Shown in pieces: positions 16,837-25,597 of a stretch of DNA of 55,869 nucleotides. This DNA is from CAYLPU01 sp964385635 (GTDB lineage: Bacteria; Chloroflexota; Anaerolineae; B4-G1): NCBI GenBank assembly GCA_964385635.1, contig CAYLPU010000023.1:1-55869 (forward strand). The letters run 5' to 3'. Under the pieces are notes generated by a model. It saw only the letters and a list, made by a program, of their open reading frames with translations. It made no database searches and was not told the origin of the DNA. The translations under genes and the position numbers were made by a program. How positions within the stretch are numbered: position 1 is the first letter of the stretch; every line of letters starts with the position of its first letter.

Positions 16837-17700
16837 ATGGACTGCAAAAAAACTGCTGTGTACAACTCAACCGGGAAACTAAAGCGCGTCTTACTGGGCA
16901 AGCCGGCATATCATCAAAACATCCCTGTCAGTGATGTTGCCCGCGATCTCGACGATGCCGGGATCAAGCATGATCAGGAGACGAAAGATAAACAACACAG
17001 AGAACTGGAGGATGTGTTCAACCAACTCAACATCGATGTCAGTTGGGTCGAATTAACTCCAGAGAAACTCCCATGGCAGATGTTTACACGGGACCTTGGC
17101 GTTAATACATCAGACGGAGTTTTGGTCGGTCGTTTCCGTTACGTCGAACGAAAAGGTGAAGAGGTTGTGGCCAAAAGGACCCTGGAGAAATCAGGTGAAA
17201 GTCTCTTGCCCACTCAAATTACCAGAGGGGCTATGGAAGGCGGTGACTGTTTCTGGCTTGACGAGGACACGCTTGTCATCGGCAACGGCAATCGCAGCAC
17301 GTACTCCGGGTTTGAAAATGCCAGAGAAATCCTGGGTGAATATGGAAAACGTGTTTTTGTTGTTGAGTTTCTCTCCAAGTGGAACCACCTGGACATGATT
17401 TTTCAACCAGTCGCAGAGAAATTAGCCCTGGTTTGTGAAGATGCGGCCCCGGAATACTTCAGCGGCTTCCTTGATGCCCTGGGTTGGGATCAGATCAAAT
17501 TACCAGGGGAATACGCCAGGAAGTGCGAAATCAACGTGCTTGCTCTCGGAGGTGACAGGGTTCTTTCATTCAGAGGCAACCGGATTAACGAGATGTTGGA
17601 GGCATGGGGGTTGGAAGTATTTGATCCTGAGTATAGCTGCTTTACCGCACATGGCGGCGGAGTCCATTGCTCCACGTTCGAGTTGGAACGAGAACCTTGA
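16837..17700 (+). CDS. DDAH / arginine-deiminase-like guanidino hydrolase
   Basis: A 287-aa member of the guanidino-group-modifying superfamily, of dimethylarginine dimethylaminohydrolase size. Visible catalytic set: EGGD with Glu near 134, His near 184 in WNHLD, and nucleophilic Cys near 278 in GGGVHCSTFE. Such enzymes hydrolyse arginine or N-alkylated arginines to citrulline plus ammonia or an amine. The ribosome site is weak (GGGAATTG). It sits between the two import systems, consistent with a substrate entering through one of them. Which guanidino compound it uses cannot be read from sequence. Confidence 0.85.
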   Translation: MDCKKTAVYNSTGKLKRVLLGKPAYHQNIPVSDVARDLDDAGIKHDQETKDKQHRELEDVFNQLNIDVSWVELTPEKLPWQMFTRDLGVNTSDGVLVGRFRYVERKGEEVVAKRTLEKSGESLLPTQITRGAMEGGDCFWLDEDTLVIGNGNRSTYSGFENAREILGEYGKRVFVVEFLSKWNHLDMIFQPVAEKLALVCEDAAPEYFSGFLDALGWDQIKLPGEYARKCEINVLALGGDRVLSFRGNRINEMLEAWGLEVFDPEYSCFTAHGGGVHCSTFELEREP

Positions 17701-17828
17701 AAGTTCCCAGGGGAAGGAGGTGGTGAAAGGCGAAACGACAGGATATCCAAGGCAAAGCGCTTCCCGAGTAGCGTAACCGAATTCTCATAGGAAGCAGGTA
17801 ATCACTCTAACAACAAGGAGGAAAACAG

Positions 17829-18980
17829 ATGTATAGCAAGAGTATGAAGAGGTTTGCTGCGTTAGCAGCTATGGTTGTGGTGGTGGCACTGTTGGTCGCT
17901 GGTTGCGGCCCTGCGGCAGCCGGGACAATAAAGATTTCCTTCGTTGGACCCCTGACCGGACCGGATGGGGTTGATGGACAGGGCGCAGCAGACGCGGCTA
18001 AACTAGCCGTTGACCTCATCAACGAGGCCGGTGGCGTCTGTGGTGGTCGCATGCTGGAGTTCAAAGCCTACGACACCAAGGCTGACCCTAAAGAGGGCGT
18101 CAATATTGCTACATTGCTCTGTGCTGACGAAGCAGTATATGCAGCGGTAGCCGACTACAACAGTTCGGTTGCTCTGGCAGAAGCCCCTGTCTTCAACGAG
18201 TGCGGATTGGTGCAGCTCAACTACTACGCGGCTGCCCCTGATATCCCCAAGATAGGTGGCGAGTGGACTTTCCGTGCCTACCCACCCGGACAGAACCAGT
18301 CTATCTATTTGGCCAATTGGGTGGCTAGCGAGGGCTATACAAAGATTGGGTGTCTTTACGAAAACACTGACTATGGCCTGGGGTTGCACGAAGCGTTCAA
18401 GGAAGAGATTGCAAAACTCGGTGGAGAGTGCGTAGTCGAAGAGGCAGTGCTGAAAGACCAGACTGACTTGAGTGCGGTCATTTCCAAGTTCAAGTCTGCT
18501 GAGGCAGAAGTGGTTGTCGCGATGATCCAGTACCAGGTAGGGGCTTACTGGGCAACCCAGGCGGCAGACCTGGATCTTGAGGCGCCGCTCTATGGCTCGG
18601 ATGGTCTCTACGCGCCTGAGATCATCAACCTAGGCGGCGAGTCGGTCGAGGGCACGCGGACTGTAGCTGCATACCTACCCGAATCGGAAGATCCAGTTAT
18701 CACTGCCTTTGTCCAGGCTCACAACGACGCCTTTGGGGTGGGTCCCAATAACCCTGGTGGTTATGCCTTTGACGCTATCAACCTGATCGTCCAGGCATTG
18801 GAGAGCTCGGAGTGTTCAGGTCGTGAAGGTGTCAGGGAATGGCTTGCCACCAACGTGGATAACATAAGAGGTGTTACAGGCAACATCTCCTTCGACGAGT
18901 ACGGAGAGCGCGGTTTCGCGCCGGGAATGTACGTCCCGATCGAAATCCAGAATGGAACGTGGGCTGAGGTTGTAGAGTGA
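17829..18980 (+). CDS. livK: LIV-type ABC substrate-binding lipoprotein
   Basis: A 383-aa periplasmic-binding-type lipoprotein of the branched-chain amino acid/amide group (Peripla_BP_6). The signal peptide ends with lipobox VAGC, Cys26; the mature part starts KISFVGPLTGPDG. AAGGAGG is nine bases before the ATG at 17829. LIV-type proteins also bind amides, urea and short-chain nitrogen compounds, so ligand identity is open; the cluster suggests a guanidino or amide compound. A strong hairpin follows the gene. Confidence 0.9.
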   Translation: MYSKSMKRFAALAAMVVVVALLVAGCGPAAAGTIKISFVGPLTGPDGVDGQGAADAAKLAVDLINEAGGVCGGRMLEFKAYDTKADPKEGVNIATLLCADEAVYAAVADYNSSVALAEAPVFNECGLVQLNYYAAAPDIPKIGGEWTFRAYPPGQNQSIYLANWVASEGYTKIGCLYENTDYGLGLHEAFKEEIAKLGGECVVEEAVLKDQTDLSAVISKFKSAEAEVVVAMIQYQVGAYWATQAADLDLEAPLYGSDGLYAPEIINLGGESVEGTRTVAAYLPESEDPVITAFVQAHNDAFGVGPNNPGGYAFDAINLIVQALESSECSGREGVREWLATNVDNIRGVTGNISFDEYGERGFAPGMYVPIEIQNGTWAEVVE

Positions 18981-19051
18981 ACTTGACGGACAGTTTGCTA
19001 CTCACAATGCTGCCCACCAGCTAATTGCCAAGAGCCATAGAGAATGATTGA

Positions 19052-19101
19052 CCCAAGTTGATGAGCCGGTTCTCAATCCGGGGGCCGCTCATCAACTTGG
19101 G
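19052..19101 (+). promoter_or_regulatory. Hairpin between binding-protein and permease genes
   Basis: Perfect 15-bp arms CCCAAGTTGATGAGC (19052-19066) and complement (19087-19101), 20-nt loop, no T-run. This is the typical place for a stem that stabilises binding-protein mRNA and attenuates the rest of the operon. Confidence 0.75.
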
Positions 19102-19177
19102 GGTTGGCATCTTACAGACCAAGCGACCAAGTGACAATTAGTGGAATGCTTGGACACGTTACGACGGGGATGAATCT

Positions 19178-20080
19178 GTGAAACTAGATTTTCTTCTTCA
19201 GCAGCTCATCAGTGGTGTAGCCATCGGCATGGCCTACGCCCTCATCGCCATTGGCTACTCGATGGTCTACGGGATACTGAAGTTTATCAACTTTGGTCAT
19301 GGCGCGGTATACATGACCGGAACGTACATCGCTTACTTCCTGTGGATATTCTTCCTCGAACGCATGCCTCTCTGGCCAAGTTTCATCCTCGCAACCCTGA
19401 TTGCGATGGTAGGAGCGGCCATCTTTGGAGTACTGATGGAGAAGGTGGCCTACAAACCGACGCGTGGCAGGAGTCGTTTGACAACTTTCATGAGTTCTGT
19501 CGGCGTGTCGCTGTTAATAACCTACGGTATGGAGTTCCTGGTGGGCCCAGCGCCGAGGCGCACACCGGCTCTCTTTGAGGGGGTAAAGATATACATAGGC
19601 GGGGCCGTCCTCACAGGTATGCAAGTGTTCATGTTTGCAACGGCATTGATTCTGCTCCTGGCGCTCCAGTTATTTGTGACGAAAACGCGCATGGGGAGGG
19701 CCATGCGGGCCTGCTCAGAGGATTTAGGCGCGGCCTATCTGATGGGTGTCAACGCCGATACAGTCATCTCAGTTACCTTTGCGATTGGCTCGGCGCTCGG
19801 TGCTGTGGCCGGGATTCTCGTCGGGGCGTACTACCGGGCCGTCTATCCGACGATGGGCTGGATAGCCGGTTTGAAAGGGTTCATTTGCGCTGTCGCCGGG
19901 GGCATCGGCAGTATACCCGGGGCCATGCTGGGCGGGTTATTGCTTGGCATGGGCGAGAACCTGGGCGCGGGGCTGGTAGCGTCTGGATATCGTGACGCAA
20001 TTGCGTTTGCCATCTTGATCTTGGTTATGCTTTTCCGTCCAACCGGCATCTTTGCCAGAAAGCAGAAGAGTTCACTATGA
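19178..20080 (+). CDS. livH: LIV-type ABC permease LivH
   Basis: A 300-aa membrane protein with the LivH opening (LISGVAIGMAYALIAIGYSMVYGILKFINFGHG) and the coupling segment CSEDLGAAYLMGVNAD. The GTG start at 19178 is weakly supported (GGGGATGAATCT upstream). The stop overlaps livM by ATGA. Confidence 0.9.
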   Translation: MKLDFLLQQLISGVAIGMAYALIAIGYSMVYGILKFINFGHGAVYMTGTYIAYFLWIFFLERMPLWPSFILATLIAMVGAAIFGVLMEKVAYKPTRGRSRLTTFMSSVGVSLLITYGMEFLVGPAPRRTPALFEGVKIYIGGAVLTGMQVFMFATALILLLALQLFVTKTRMGRAMRACSEDLGAAYLMGVNADTVISVTFAIGSALGAVAGILVGAYYRAVYPTMGWIAGLKGFICAVAGGIGSIPGAMLGGLLLGMGENLGAGLVASGYRDAIAFAILILVMLFRPTGIFARKQKSSL

Positions 20081-21090
20081 AATGGTTTCCTGATAGGATT
20101 CGCGTCCTTACGCTGACGCTCGTTATCGCCCTCCTGATACCGATATTTGTGCGCTCGGCATTTGTCCTGCACGTCCTGGTGCTGCTGGGTATCTGGGTGG
20201 TTTTGACCGTTTCTCTCAACCTCGTAACGGGCTTTGCCGGCCAGCTTGCGCTGGGGCATGCGGCGTTCGTCACAATCGGGGCCTACACGGGCGCACTCCT
20301 GATGCTCAATAATGGCTGGTCATTCTGGCCGGCCCTATTGGTCGGGGGCCTCACATCGCTCCTGTCCGGGCTGATACTTGGGCTGATGGCTTTGCGCTTG
20401 CGCGGTGACTATCTTGGCATGGTGACATTGGGCTTTGGGGAGATCATCCGCGTCGTGGCCATCAATTGGGTCGATCTCACGCGTGGGCCTATGAGTTTGC
20501 CAGGCATCCCGCGCCCGGTCATCTTTGGCTACACCTTCAAGGGGGAGGTGCCGTTCTACTTCCTCATGTTGGCCCTCGTCGTGTTCACACAGGTGACTGT
20601 CGAACGCTTGCTGTTCTCGCGCTTCGGGAGGGCATGCCTTGCAGTGCGCGACGACGTAGAGGCTGCGAGGGCGATGGGAGTGGAGGACTACAAGTATAAG
20701 GTGCTGGCCTTTTGTATTTCATCGGGATACGCCGGGTTGGCGGGGGTATTCTACGCCTCGTGGACCACGCTCTTCAGCCCGGACTCTTTCACCCTCACCG
20801 ATTCAATCATGATTTCAGTCATGGAAACGCTGGGGGGTATCGGCAGCCTGGAAGGGATAATACCCGGAGCGATGATTCTCGGCGCTTTGCCTGAATTGCT
20901 GCGACCGTTTACGACCGGCGTCAAAATTGCCAGCCTGCGCCTGGCAGGTGTGGGGCTGTTGATGGTCGTGATGCTTATCGTCCGCCCTCAAGGTATTGCC
21001 GGAATGTCCATCAGGAAGGCTTACATATCATTGGAACCTGTTCGTAGATTATTTGTCCGCGATCAGGCGCGTATACAGGAGGGGCCTTGA
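20077..21090 (+). CDS. livM: LIV-type ABC permease LivM
   Basis: A 337-aa membrane protein with the LivM core TVSLNLVTGFAGQLALGHAAF and coupling region AVRDDVEAARAMGVEDYKYK. It starts by overlap with livH and ends TGATG with livG, so all four LIV channel and ATPase genes are translationally linked. Confidence 0.9.
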   Translation: MKWFPDRIRVLTLTLVIALLIPIFVRSAFVLHVLVLLGIWVVLTVSLNLVTGFAGQLALGHAAFVTIGAYTGALLMLNNGWSFWPALLVGGLTSLLSGLILGLMALRLRGDYLGMVTLGFGEIIRVVAINWVDLTRGPMSLPGIPRPVIFGYTFKGEVPFYFLMLALVVFTQVTVERLLFSRFGRACLAVRDDVEAARAMGVEDYKYKVLAFCISSGYAGLAGVFYASWTTLFSPDSFTLTDSIMISVMETLGGIGSLEGIIPGAMILGALPELLRPFTTGVKIASLRLAGVGLLMVVMLIVRPQGIAGMSIRKAYISLEPVRRLFVRDQARIQEGP

Positions 21091-21890
21091 TGGCAGAGCT
21101 GCTGCGCACAGAGGCGGCCACAAAGGCTTTTGGGGGCTTGGTGGCCGTCAACAACGTGGACATGACCATTGAAGAAGGCCAAATCCTGGGGTTAATCGGC
21201 CCGAATGGTGCAGGTAAGACGACACTATTTAACGTCATCACAGGCGTTTATCCTATCACGAGCGGAGATATTTATTTCAAAAGGGAGCGCATCACCAACC
21301 AACCGCAGCAGGTTATTGTCCGGCAGGGCCTGTGTCGCACGTTTCAGAAGTTGCGTATCTTCAAAAATCTGACAGTTCTGGAGAATGTTCTAATCGGGAT
21401 GCACACCCAGAGCAAAGGGACTGTGATAGATGCGCTGCTCGATTTGCCTGGTACACAGGCCGAGGAAAAGAGAGTAAGAGAACAGGCGATGTACTACATG
21501 GACCTATTGGGCCTCGCCGACAAGGCGGACTTGCAGGCCAGCAGCCTGCCATACGGAGACCAGCGCCGAGTCGAAGTTGCTCGCGCCCTGGCTGCCGAAC
21601 CCGACTTGTTACTCCTGGATGAGCCTGCAGCCGGTATGAATGTGGCCGAAGCGGGCACATTGACAGACTTCATCGAATGGATACGCAGCGAGCTAAAAAA
21701 GACGATCTTTCTCATCGAACACAACATGCGCGTCGTTATGCCAGTTGCCGACTATGTGGTTGTAATTAACGAAGGCAAAAAGATTTTCGAAGGGACTCCC
21801 GCAGAGGTTCAGAATTCCATGGAAGTGATCGAGGCTTATCTTGGCAAGACCTACCTCGAGAGAATGCGAGAGAATAGTAACTATGCTTAA
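21090..21890 (+). CDS. livG: LIV-type ABC ATPase LivG
   Basis: A 266-aa ATPase with Walker A GPNGAGKTTLF, the diagnostic LivG motif GLCRTFQKLRIFKNLTVLENV, signature LPYGDQRRVEVARAL and Walker B LLLLDEPAAGM. ATG at 21090 shares bases with the livM stop and has AGGAGGGG upstream; an in-frame TTG at 21087 is less likely. Confidence 0.92.
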   Translation: MAELLRTEAATKAFGGLVAVNNVDMTIEEGQILGLIGPNGAGKTTLFNVITGVYPITSGDIYFKRERITNQPQQVIVRQGLCRTFQKLRIFKNLTVLENVLIGMHTQSKGTVIDALLDLPGTQAEEKRVREQAMYYMDLLGLADKADLQASSLPYGDQRRVEVARALAAEPDLLLLDEPAAGMNVAEAGTLTDFIEWIRSELKKTIFLIEHNMRVVMPVADYVVVINEGKKIFEGTPAEVQNSMEVIEAYLGKTYLERMRENSNYA

Positions 21891-22587
21891 GATCGAGAAC
21901 TTACACGTCGCGTACGGGGCAATTAAAGCCCTCCACGGCGTTTCCCTGGAGGTCAACAAGGGAGAGATCGTTGCCATGATCGGCAGCAATGGCGCCGGCA
22001 AGAGCACACTCTTGAACACTATTTCCGGTCTATTGAGACCGGCTGAGGGAACGATCCACTTCAACGACGTGCGGCTTGACAAGACACGACCCGACAATAT
22101 CGTCGCTCTAGGCATCTGTCAGGTACCAGAAGGGCGGCGCATATTCGCGAGTATGACAGTGCTCGAAAACCTGAAAATGGGTGCCTACCTACCGCAAAAC
22201 ATGGAGACTTTTGACTCGAATTTGGAGCGCGTCTACAACCTCTTTCCTCGCCTTGCAGAGCGAGAGAGCCAGGAAGCTGACACCCTCAGCGGAGGCGAGC
22301 AACAGATGCTCGCTATTGGTCGGGCGCTGATGAGCAACCCGACATTGCTCTTGCTTGATGAACCATCGCTGGGTCTCGCGCCGGTGCTTGTCGAGGAAGT
22401 CTATGATGTCATCGTCGAAATTCAGAAAGAGGGTACGCCCATTCTGTTGGTCGAGCAGAACGCATTCCAGGCCCTAAGAGTGGCAAACCGAGGCTATGTC
22501 ATTGAGACCGGCAACATAGTGATGGAAGACATAGCCGAGCGGCTGCTTCACAACGAGCAGGTCAAGAAAGCCTATTTGGGCGGCTAG
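21883..22587 (+). CDS. livF: LIV-type ABC ATPase LivF
   Basis: A 234-aa ATPase beginning MLKIENLHVAYGAIKALHGV, with Walker A GSNGAGKSTLL, LivF motif CQVPEGRRIFASMTVLENL, signature LSGGEQQMLAIGRALM and Walker B LLLLDEPSLGL. ATG at 21883 overlaps livG by 8 nt; the longer frame from 21841 is unlikely. Last gene of the LIV unit. Confidence 0.92.
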   Translation: MLKIENLHVAYGAIKALHGVSLEVNKGEIVAMIGSNGAGKSTLLNTISGLLRPAEGTIHFNDVRLDKTRPDNIVALGICQVPEGRRIFASMTVLENLKMGAYLPQNMETFDSNLERVYNLFPRLAERESQEADTLSGGEQQMLAIGRALMSNPTLLLLDEPSLGLAPVLVEEVYDVIVEIQKEGTPILLVEQNAFQALRVANRGYVIETGNIVMEDIAERLLHNEQVKKAYLGG

Positions 22588-22634
22588 GTCAGAGGCCAGG
22601 AGATGATAACGATGAATGGAGGTAGAAATCAGAA

Positions 22635-23369
22635 ATGATATTCAGCGTAAACTATGGGTGGAAAGGCAAGGTGGGCTTGATCTACATGGCTTCGAGTGAA
22701 GTCATGGAGCCCGAGTTCTATGCTATGTCTCCAGAAGGCGTGTGCACCCTAACAACCAGGATAGATCTTCCTAAAATGACTCCCCAGGGGATAAAAGACA
22801 TGCTGAGTTCAAAACAACTCGAAGAATGCACTCAGCTACTCGCTCACGCCAGGTGCGATGTAATTCTCTTCGGGGGCACGAGTTGCAGTTTTTTGGGTGG
22901 CCCGGAGTGGGAAAAAACACTACTCAAGCGAATGAAGACAATGGCAGGCGGGATCACCGTCACTAACACCAGCCAGTCTTCGGTTGAAGCCCTCAGAGCC
23001 GTCAACGCGCAAAGAATCGTCATCGCCACACCGTATATCGATGAGATCAATGAACCCGCTGTCGATTATTTTACCAGGCAAGGCTTCGATGTCTTAGGAT
23101 GTAAAGGGTTGGGTTACGACGATGACCATGAAATCGCCGCACTTCCATTAGAAGTCGTCTACCGTTTGGCGCGGGAGACAGATGTACCCGAGGCCGACGC
23201 TGTCTTCATCAGTTGTACAAATCTGAAGACTGTTCCTATCATTGAGACTCTGGAAACAGATCTCAAGAAACCAGTGATAAGCGCAATTCAAGCCTCTTTA
23301 TGGTATGCCTTAAAGGTAATGGGGATAAATGATTTCGTCCCCGGTACAGGTAGTCTATTCGAGAGGTAG
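22635..23369 (+). CDS. Maleate isomerase / arylmalonate decarboxylase-like enzyme 1
   Basis: A 244-aa member of the Asp/Glu racemase superfamily (AMDase/maleate isomerase branch). The two catalytic cysteines are visible: Cys84 in GGTSCSFLGG and Cys194 in ISCTNLKT, with the nucleotide-free anion pocket TSQSSVEALRAV. Family reactions are cofactor-free racemisation, cis-trans isomerisation or decarboxylation at an acidic carbon, including hydantoin racemisation. GGAGGT precedes the ATG at 22635. A second, divergent member lies at 32214-32897. Substrate unknown. Confidence 0.8.
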   Translation: MIFSVNYGWKGKVGLIYMASSEVMEPEFYAMSPEGVCTLTTRIDLPKMTPQGIKDMLSSKQLEECTQLLAHARCDVILFGGTSCSFLGGPEWEKTLLKRMKTMAGGITVTNTSQSSVEALRAVNAQRIVIATPYIDEINEPAVDYFTRQGFDVLGCKGLGYDDDHEIAALPLEVVYRLARETDVPEADAVFISCTNLKTVPIIETLETDLKKPVISAIQASLWYALKVMGINDFVPGTGSLFER

Positions 23370-23430
23370 AGCAGGGAAACGAAGCAAGGCTGGTAGGACA
23401 CAGGATGCGGGAGGAGAAGGAGACAAGGTC

Positions 23431-24369
23431 ATGATTAAGGAACTTGGCTACCTACAAGAAGCCACCATAAGCGTTCTTGCAGAAGACACGATAGCCTTCG
23501 ATACACCTTTTCTGGGTCGATTTGGACTGTCAATGCTGTTGGAGCTGAGAACCGAGACCTTCGAGAGACACGTTCTCTACGACACGAATTCAGCAGCAGC
23601 GCCAATTCTCCATAACCTGAGAATCCTGGGAAAATCGTTAGACGAGGTCGGTACGATTTTCCTTTCACACTGTCACTATGATCATACTGATGGGCTGCCA
23701 GGGATTTTGGAAGCCATCGGCCGGCCAATTCCTGTCATCGCACATCCCAAGACATTCCGACCCTGCTTTGAGATCAACCCGGATGGGGTGCGCCACATTG
23801 GCATGGCGCAAAGCCAGACGCAACTTGAGCAAAGGGGGGCCGTCTTCACACTGACGCAGGAACCATTAAACTTGATGACCGGAGTTGTCACCTCGGGAGA
23901 GATCGAAAGGGTGACTTCTTTTGAGGTGCTGGAGGACCTTTACACAATAGTGGATGGAGAAGTCGTTCAGGACCACGAAAGGGATGACTCGGCCGTTATT
24001 CTGAACTTTCAGGAAGGGCTCGTTATTGTCACCGGGTGTTGCCATGCTGGCGTCGTCAACACGATGATGCACGCGAAGAGAGTCACAGGTGTGGATAAGG
24101 TCCACGCCGTTATTGGTGGCCTTCATCTCATAGATGCGAGTGAGGAAAAGGTAAAGAAATCAGTTGAGGCTCTGCGTGAGGTGGACTGGGTCTTTGCTGG
24201 GCATTGTACTGGCTTTGACGGCTTGAGGAGGATCGCTGAGGTGATGGGAGAAAGGTTTGGCCGGATTCACACTGGAACGATCATTCATCTGCCGGTGAAA
24301 GGTGATTTGCCACCTGTTTCTACAATTTCGACGGCGGCCAGGGATCTCCACCGCTCATACCACGAGTGA
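23431..24369 (+). CDS. MBL-fold metallohydrolase (COG1237-like)
   Basis: A 312-aa metallo-beta-lactamase-fold protein. The metal motif HCHYDH begins near 80; TGCCHAGVVNT near 210 and the late FAGHCTG are the signature of the COG1237 group, which includes the dihydropterin-ribofuranosylaminobenzene phosphate synthase-like proteins. GAGGAGAAGGAG precedes the ATG at 23431; an in-frame ATG at 23329 overlaps the previous gene and is less likely. No experimental role for this subgroup in guanidino or pyrimidine catabolism is known to me; here it may hydrolyse an ester or lactam intermediate. Confidence 0.8.
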   Translation: MIKELGYLQEATISVLAEDTIAFDTPFLGRFGLSMLLELRTETFERHVLYDTNSAAAPILHNLRILGKSLDEVGTIFLSHCHYDHTDGLPGILEAIGRPIPVIAHPKTFRPCFEINPDGVRHIGMAQSQTQLEQRGAVFTLTQEPLNLMTGVVTSGEIERVTSFEVLEDLYTIVDGEVVQDHERDDSAVILNFQEGLVIVTGCCHAGVVNTMMHAKRVTGVDKVHAVIGGLHLIDASEEKVKKSVEALREVDWVFAGHCTGFDGLRRIAEVMGERFGRIHTGTIIHLPVKGDLPPVSTISTAARDLHRSYHE

Positions 24370-24568
24370 ACCTGGGAGATATCCTGCGGTTCTTGGCATC
24401 GCGGCAGCGAGAGTTCAGCCCAGCAGAGGGCCGAGAACAGATGTTTATCGAGAAAGGAGAAGTGAAGATTGCTTACCCAAGCAAATTGATGAATTCTAAT
24501 CCTATCAGGCAGTAACAGGACCAGTCCCTTAAGATAGCCCTGGGACCTTTCGGATTAAGGAGGAAGAA

Positions 24569-25570
24569 ATGGCATTCAACCTGAGGAACAGACATTGCGT
24601 TAAACTGTTGGATTTCACTCCCAACGAGGTCGAGTTCCTGCTCAATCTCTCTGCGGATCTGAAGAAGGCAAAGTATGCCGGAACTGAGCAGCCGAGATTG
24701 ACAGGCAAGAACATAGCGCTCATTTTTGAGAAAGCCTCGACCCGAACACGCTGCGCCTTTGAAACGGCAGCCTACGATCAGGGCGCACACGTGACCTATC
24801 TGGGGCCAACGGGCTCTCAGTTGGGCACAAAAGAGACTGTAAAAGACACAGCCAGGGTTCTGGGCAGGATGTACGACGGGATTGAATATCGAGGCTTTGG
24901 GCAAGAAAGGGTGGAAGTACTGGCCAAATATGCCGGAGTGCCCGTGTGGAACGGCCTGACCAACGAATTTCATCCCACCCAGGTGCTGGCCGATCTATTG
25001 ACCATGATGGAGCACAGCGACAAGCCGCTCAGCCAGGTCAAGTTTGCCTACCTGGGCGATGCCCGCAACAACATGGGCAATTCGCTGCTGATAGGGGCTG
25101 CCCAAATGGGGATGGATTTTCGATCCGTGGCCCCCAAGAGCGTTCAGCCGCACCAGGAACTGGTCACCAAGGCCCAAGAGATCGCCAGGCAGACCGGAGC
25201 AGAGATCGCAATCACCGATAATTTGGACAGCGGGGTCAAGGATTGCGATTTCCTGTGCACGGACGTCTGGGTTTCCATGGGGGAACCAGAGGAGGTCTGG
25301 AAGGAAAGAATCAACCTGCTGAAGCCGTATCAGGTCAACAAAGAGGCGATGGAGAAAACCGGCAATCCCAATGTCAAGTTCATGCATTGTCTCCCCGCCT
25401 TTCACAATCATGAAACAGTTATCGGCGAAGACATTTACCAGAGATTCGGACTGGAGGCGATGGAGGTGACCGAAGAGGTGTTCGAGTCGCCAGTCTCCAT
25501 CGTCTTTGACGAGGCTGAGAATAGAGTTCACACTATCAAAGCCGTGATGGTAGCAACGCTAGGAAGTTAA
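24569..25570 (+). CDS. arcB: Catabolic ornithine carbamoyltransferase (ArcB type)
   Basis: A 333-aa carbamoyltransferase. Carbamoyl-phosphate site STRTR at residues 57-61, WNGLTNEFHPTQ near 130, ornithine/SMG loop DVWVSMGEPEEVW, and HCLPAFHNHET from His273. The sequence style, HCLPAFH and the TEEVFESPVSIVFDEAENRVHTIKA ending, is that of catabolic ArcB in the arginine deiminase pathway. Reaction in that direction: citrulline plus phosphate to ornithine plus carbamoyl phosphate. AAGGAGG lies before the ATG at 24569. The neighbouring gene 27 nt downstream is not carbamate kinase but an unusual NTPase. Confidence 0.92.
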   Translation: MAFNLRNRHCVKLLDFTPNEVEFLLNLSADLKKAKYAGTEQPRLTGKNIALIFEKASTRTRCAFETAAYDQGAHVTYLGPTGSQLGTKETVKDTARVLGRMYDGIEYRGFGQERVEVLAKYAGVPVWNGLTNEFHPTQVLADLLTMMEHSDKPLSQVKFAYLGDARNNMGNSLLIGAAQMGMDFRSVAPKSVQPHQELVTKAQEIARQTGAEIAITDNLDSGVKDCDFLCTDVWVSMGEPEEVWKERINLLKPYQVNKEAMEKTGNPNVKFMHCLPAFHNHETVIGEDIYQRFGLEAMEVTEEVFESPVSIVFDEAENRVHTIKAVMVATLGS

Positions 25571-25597
25571 TCAATCCCAAAAAACAAGGAGGAAGTC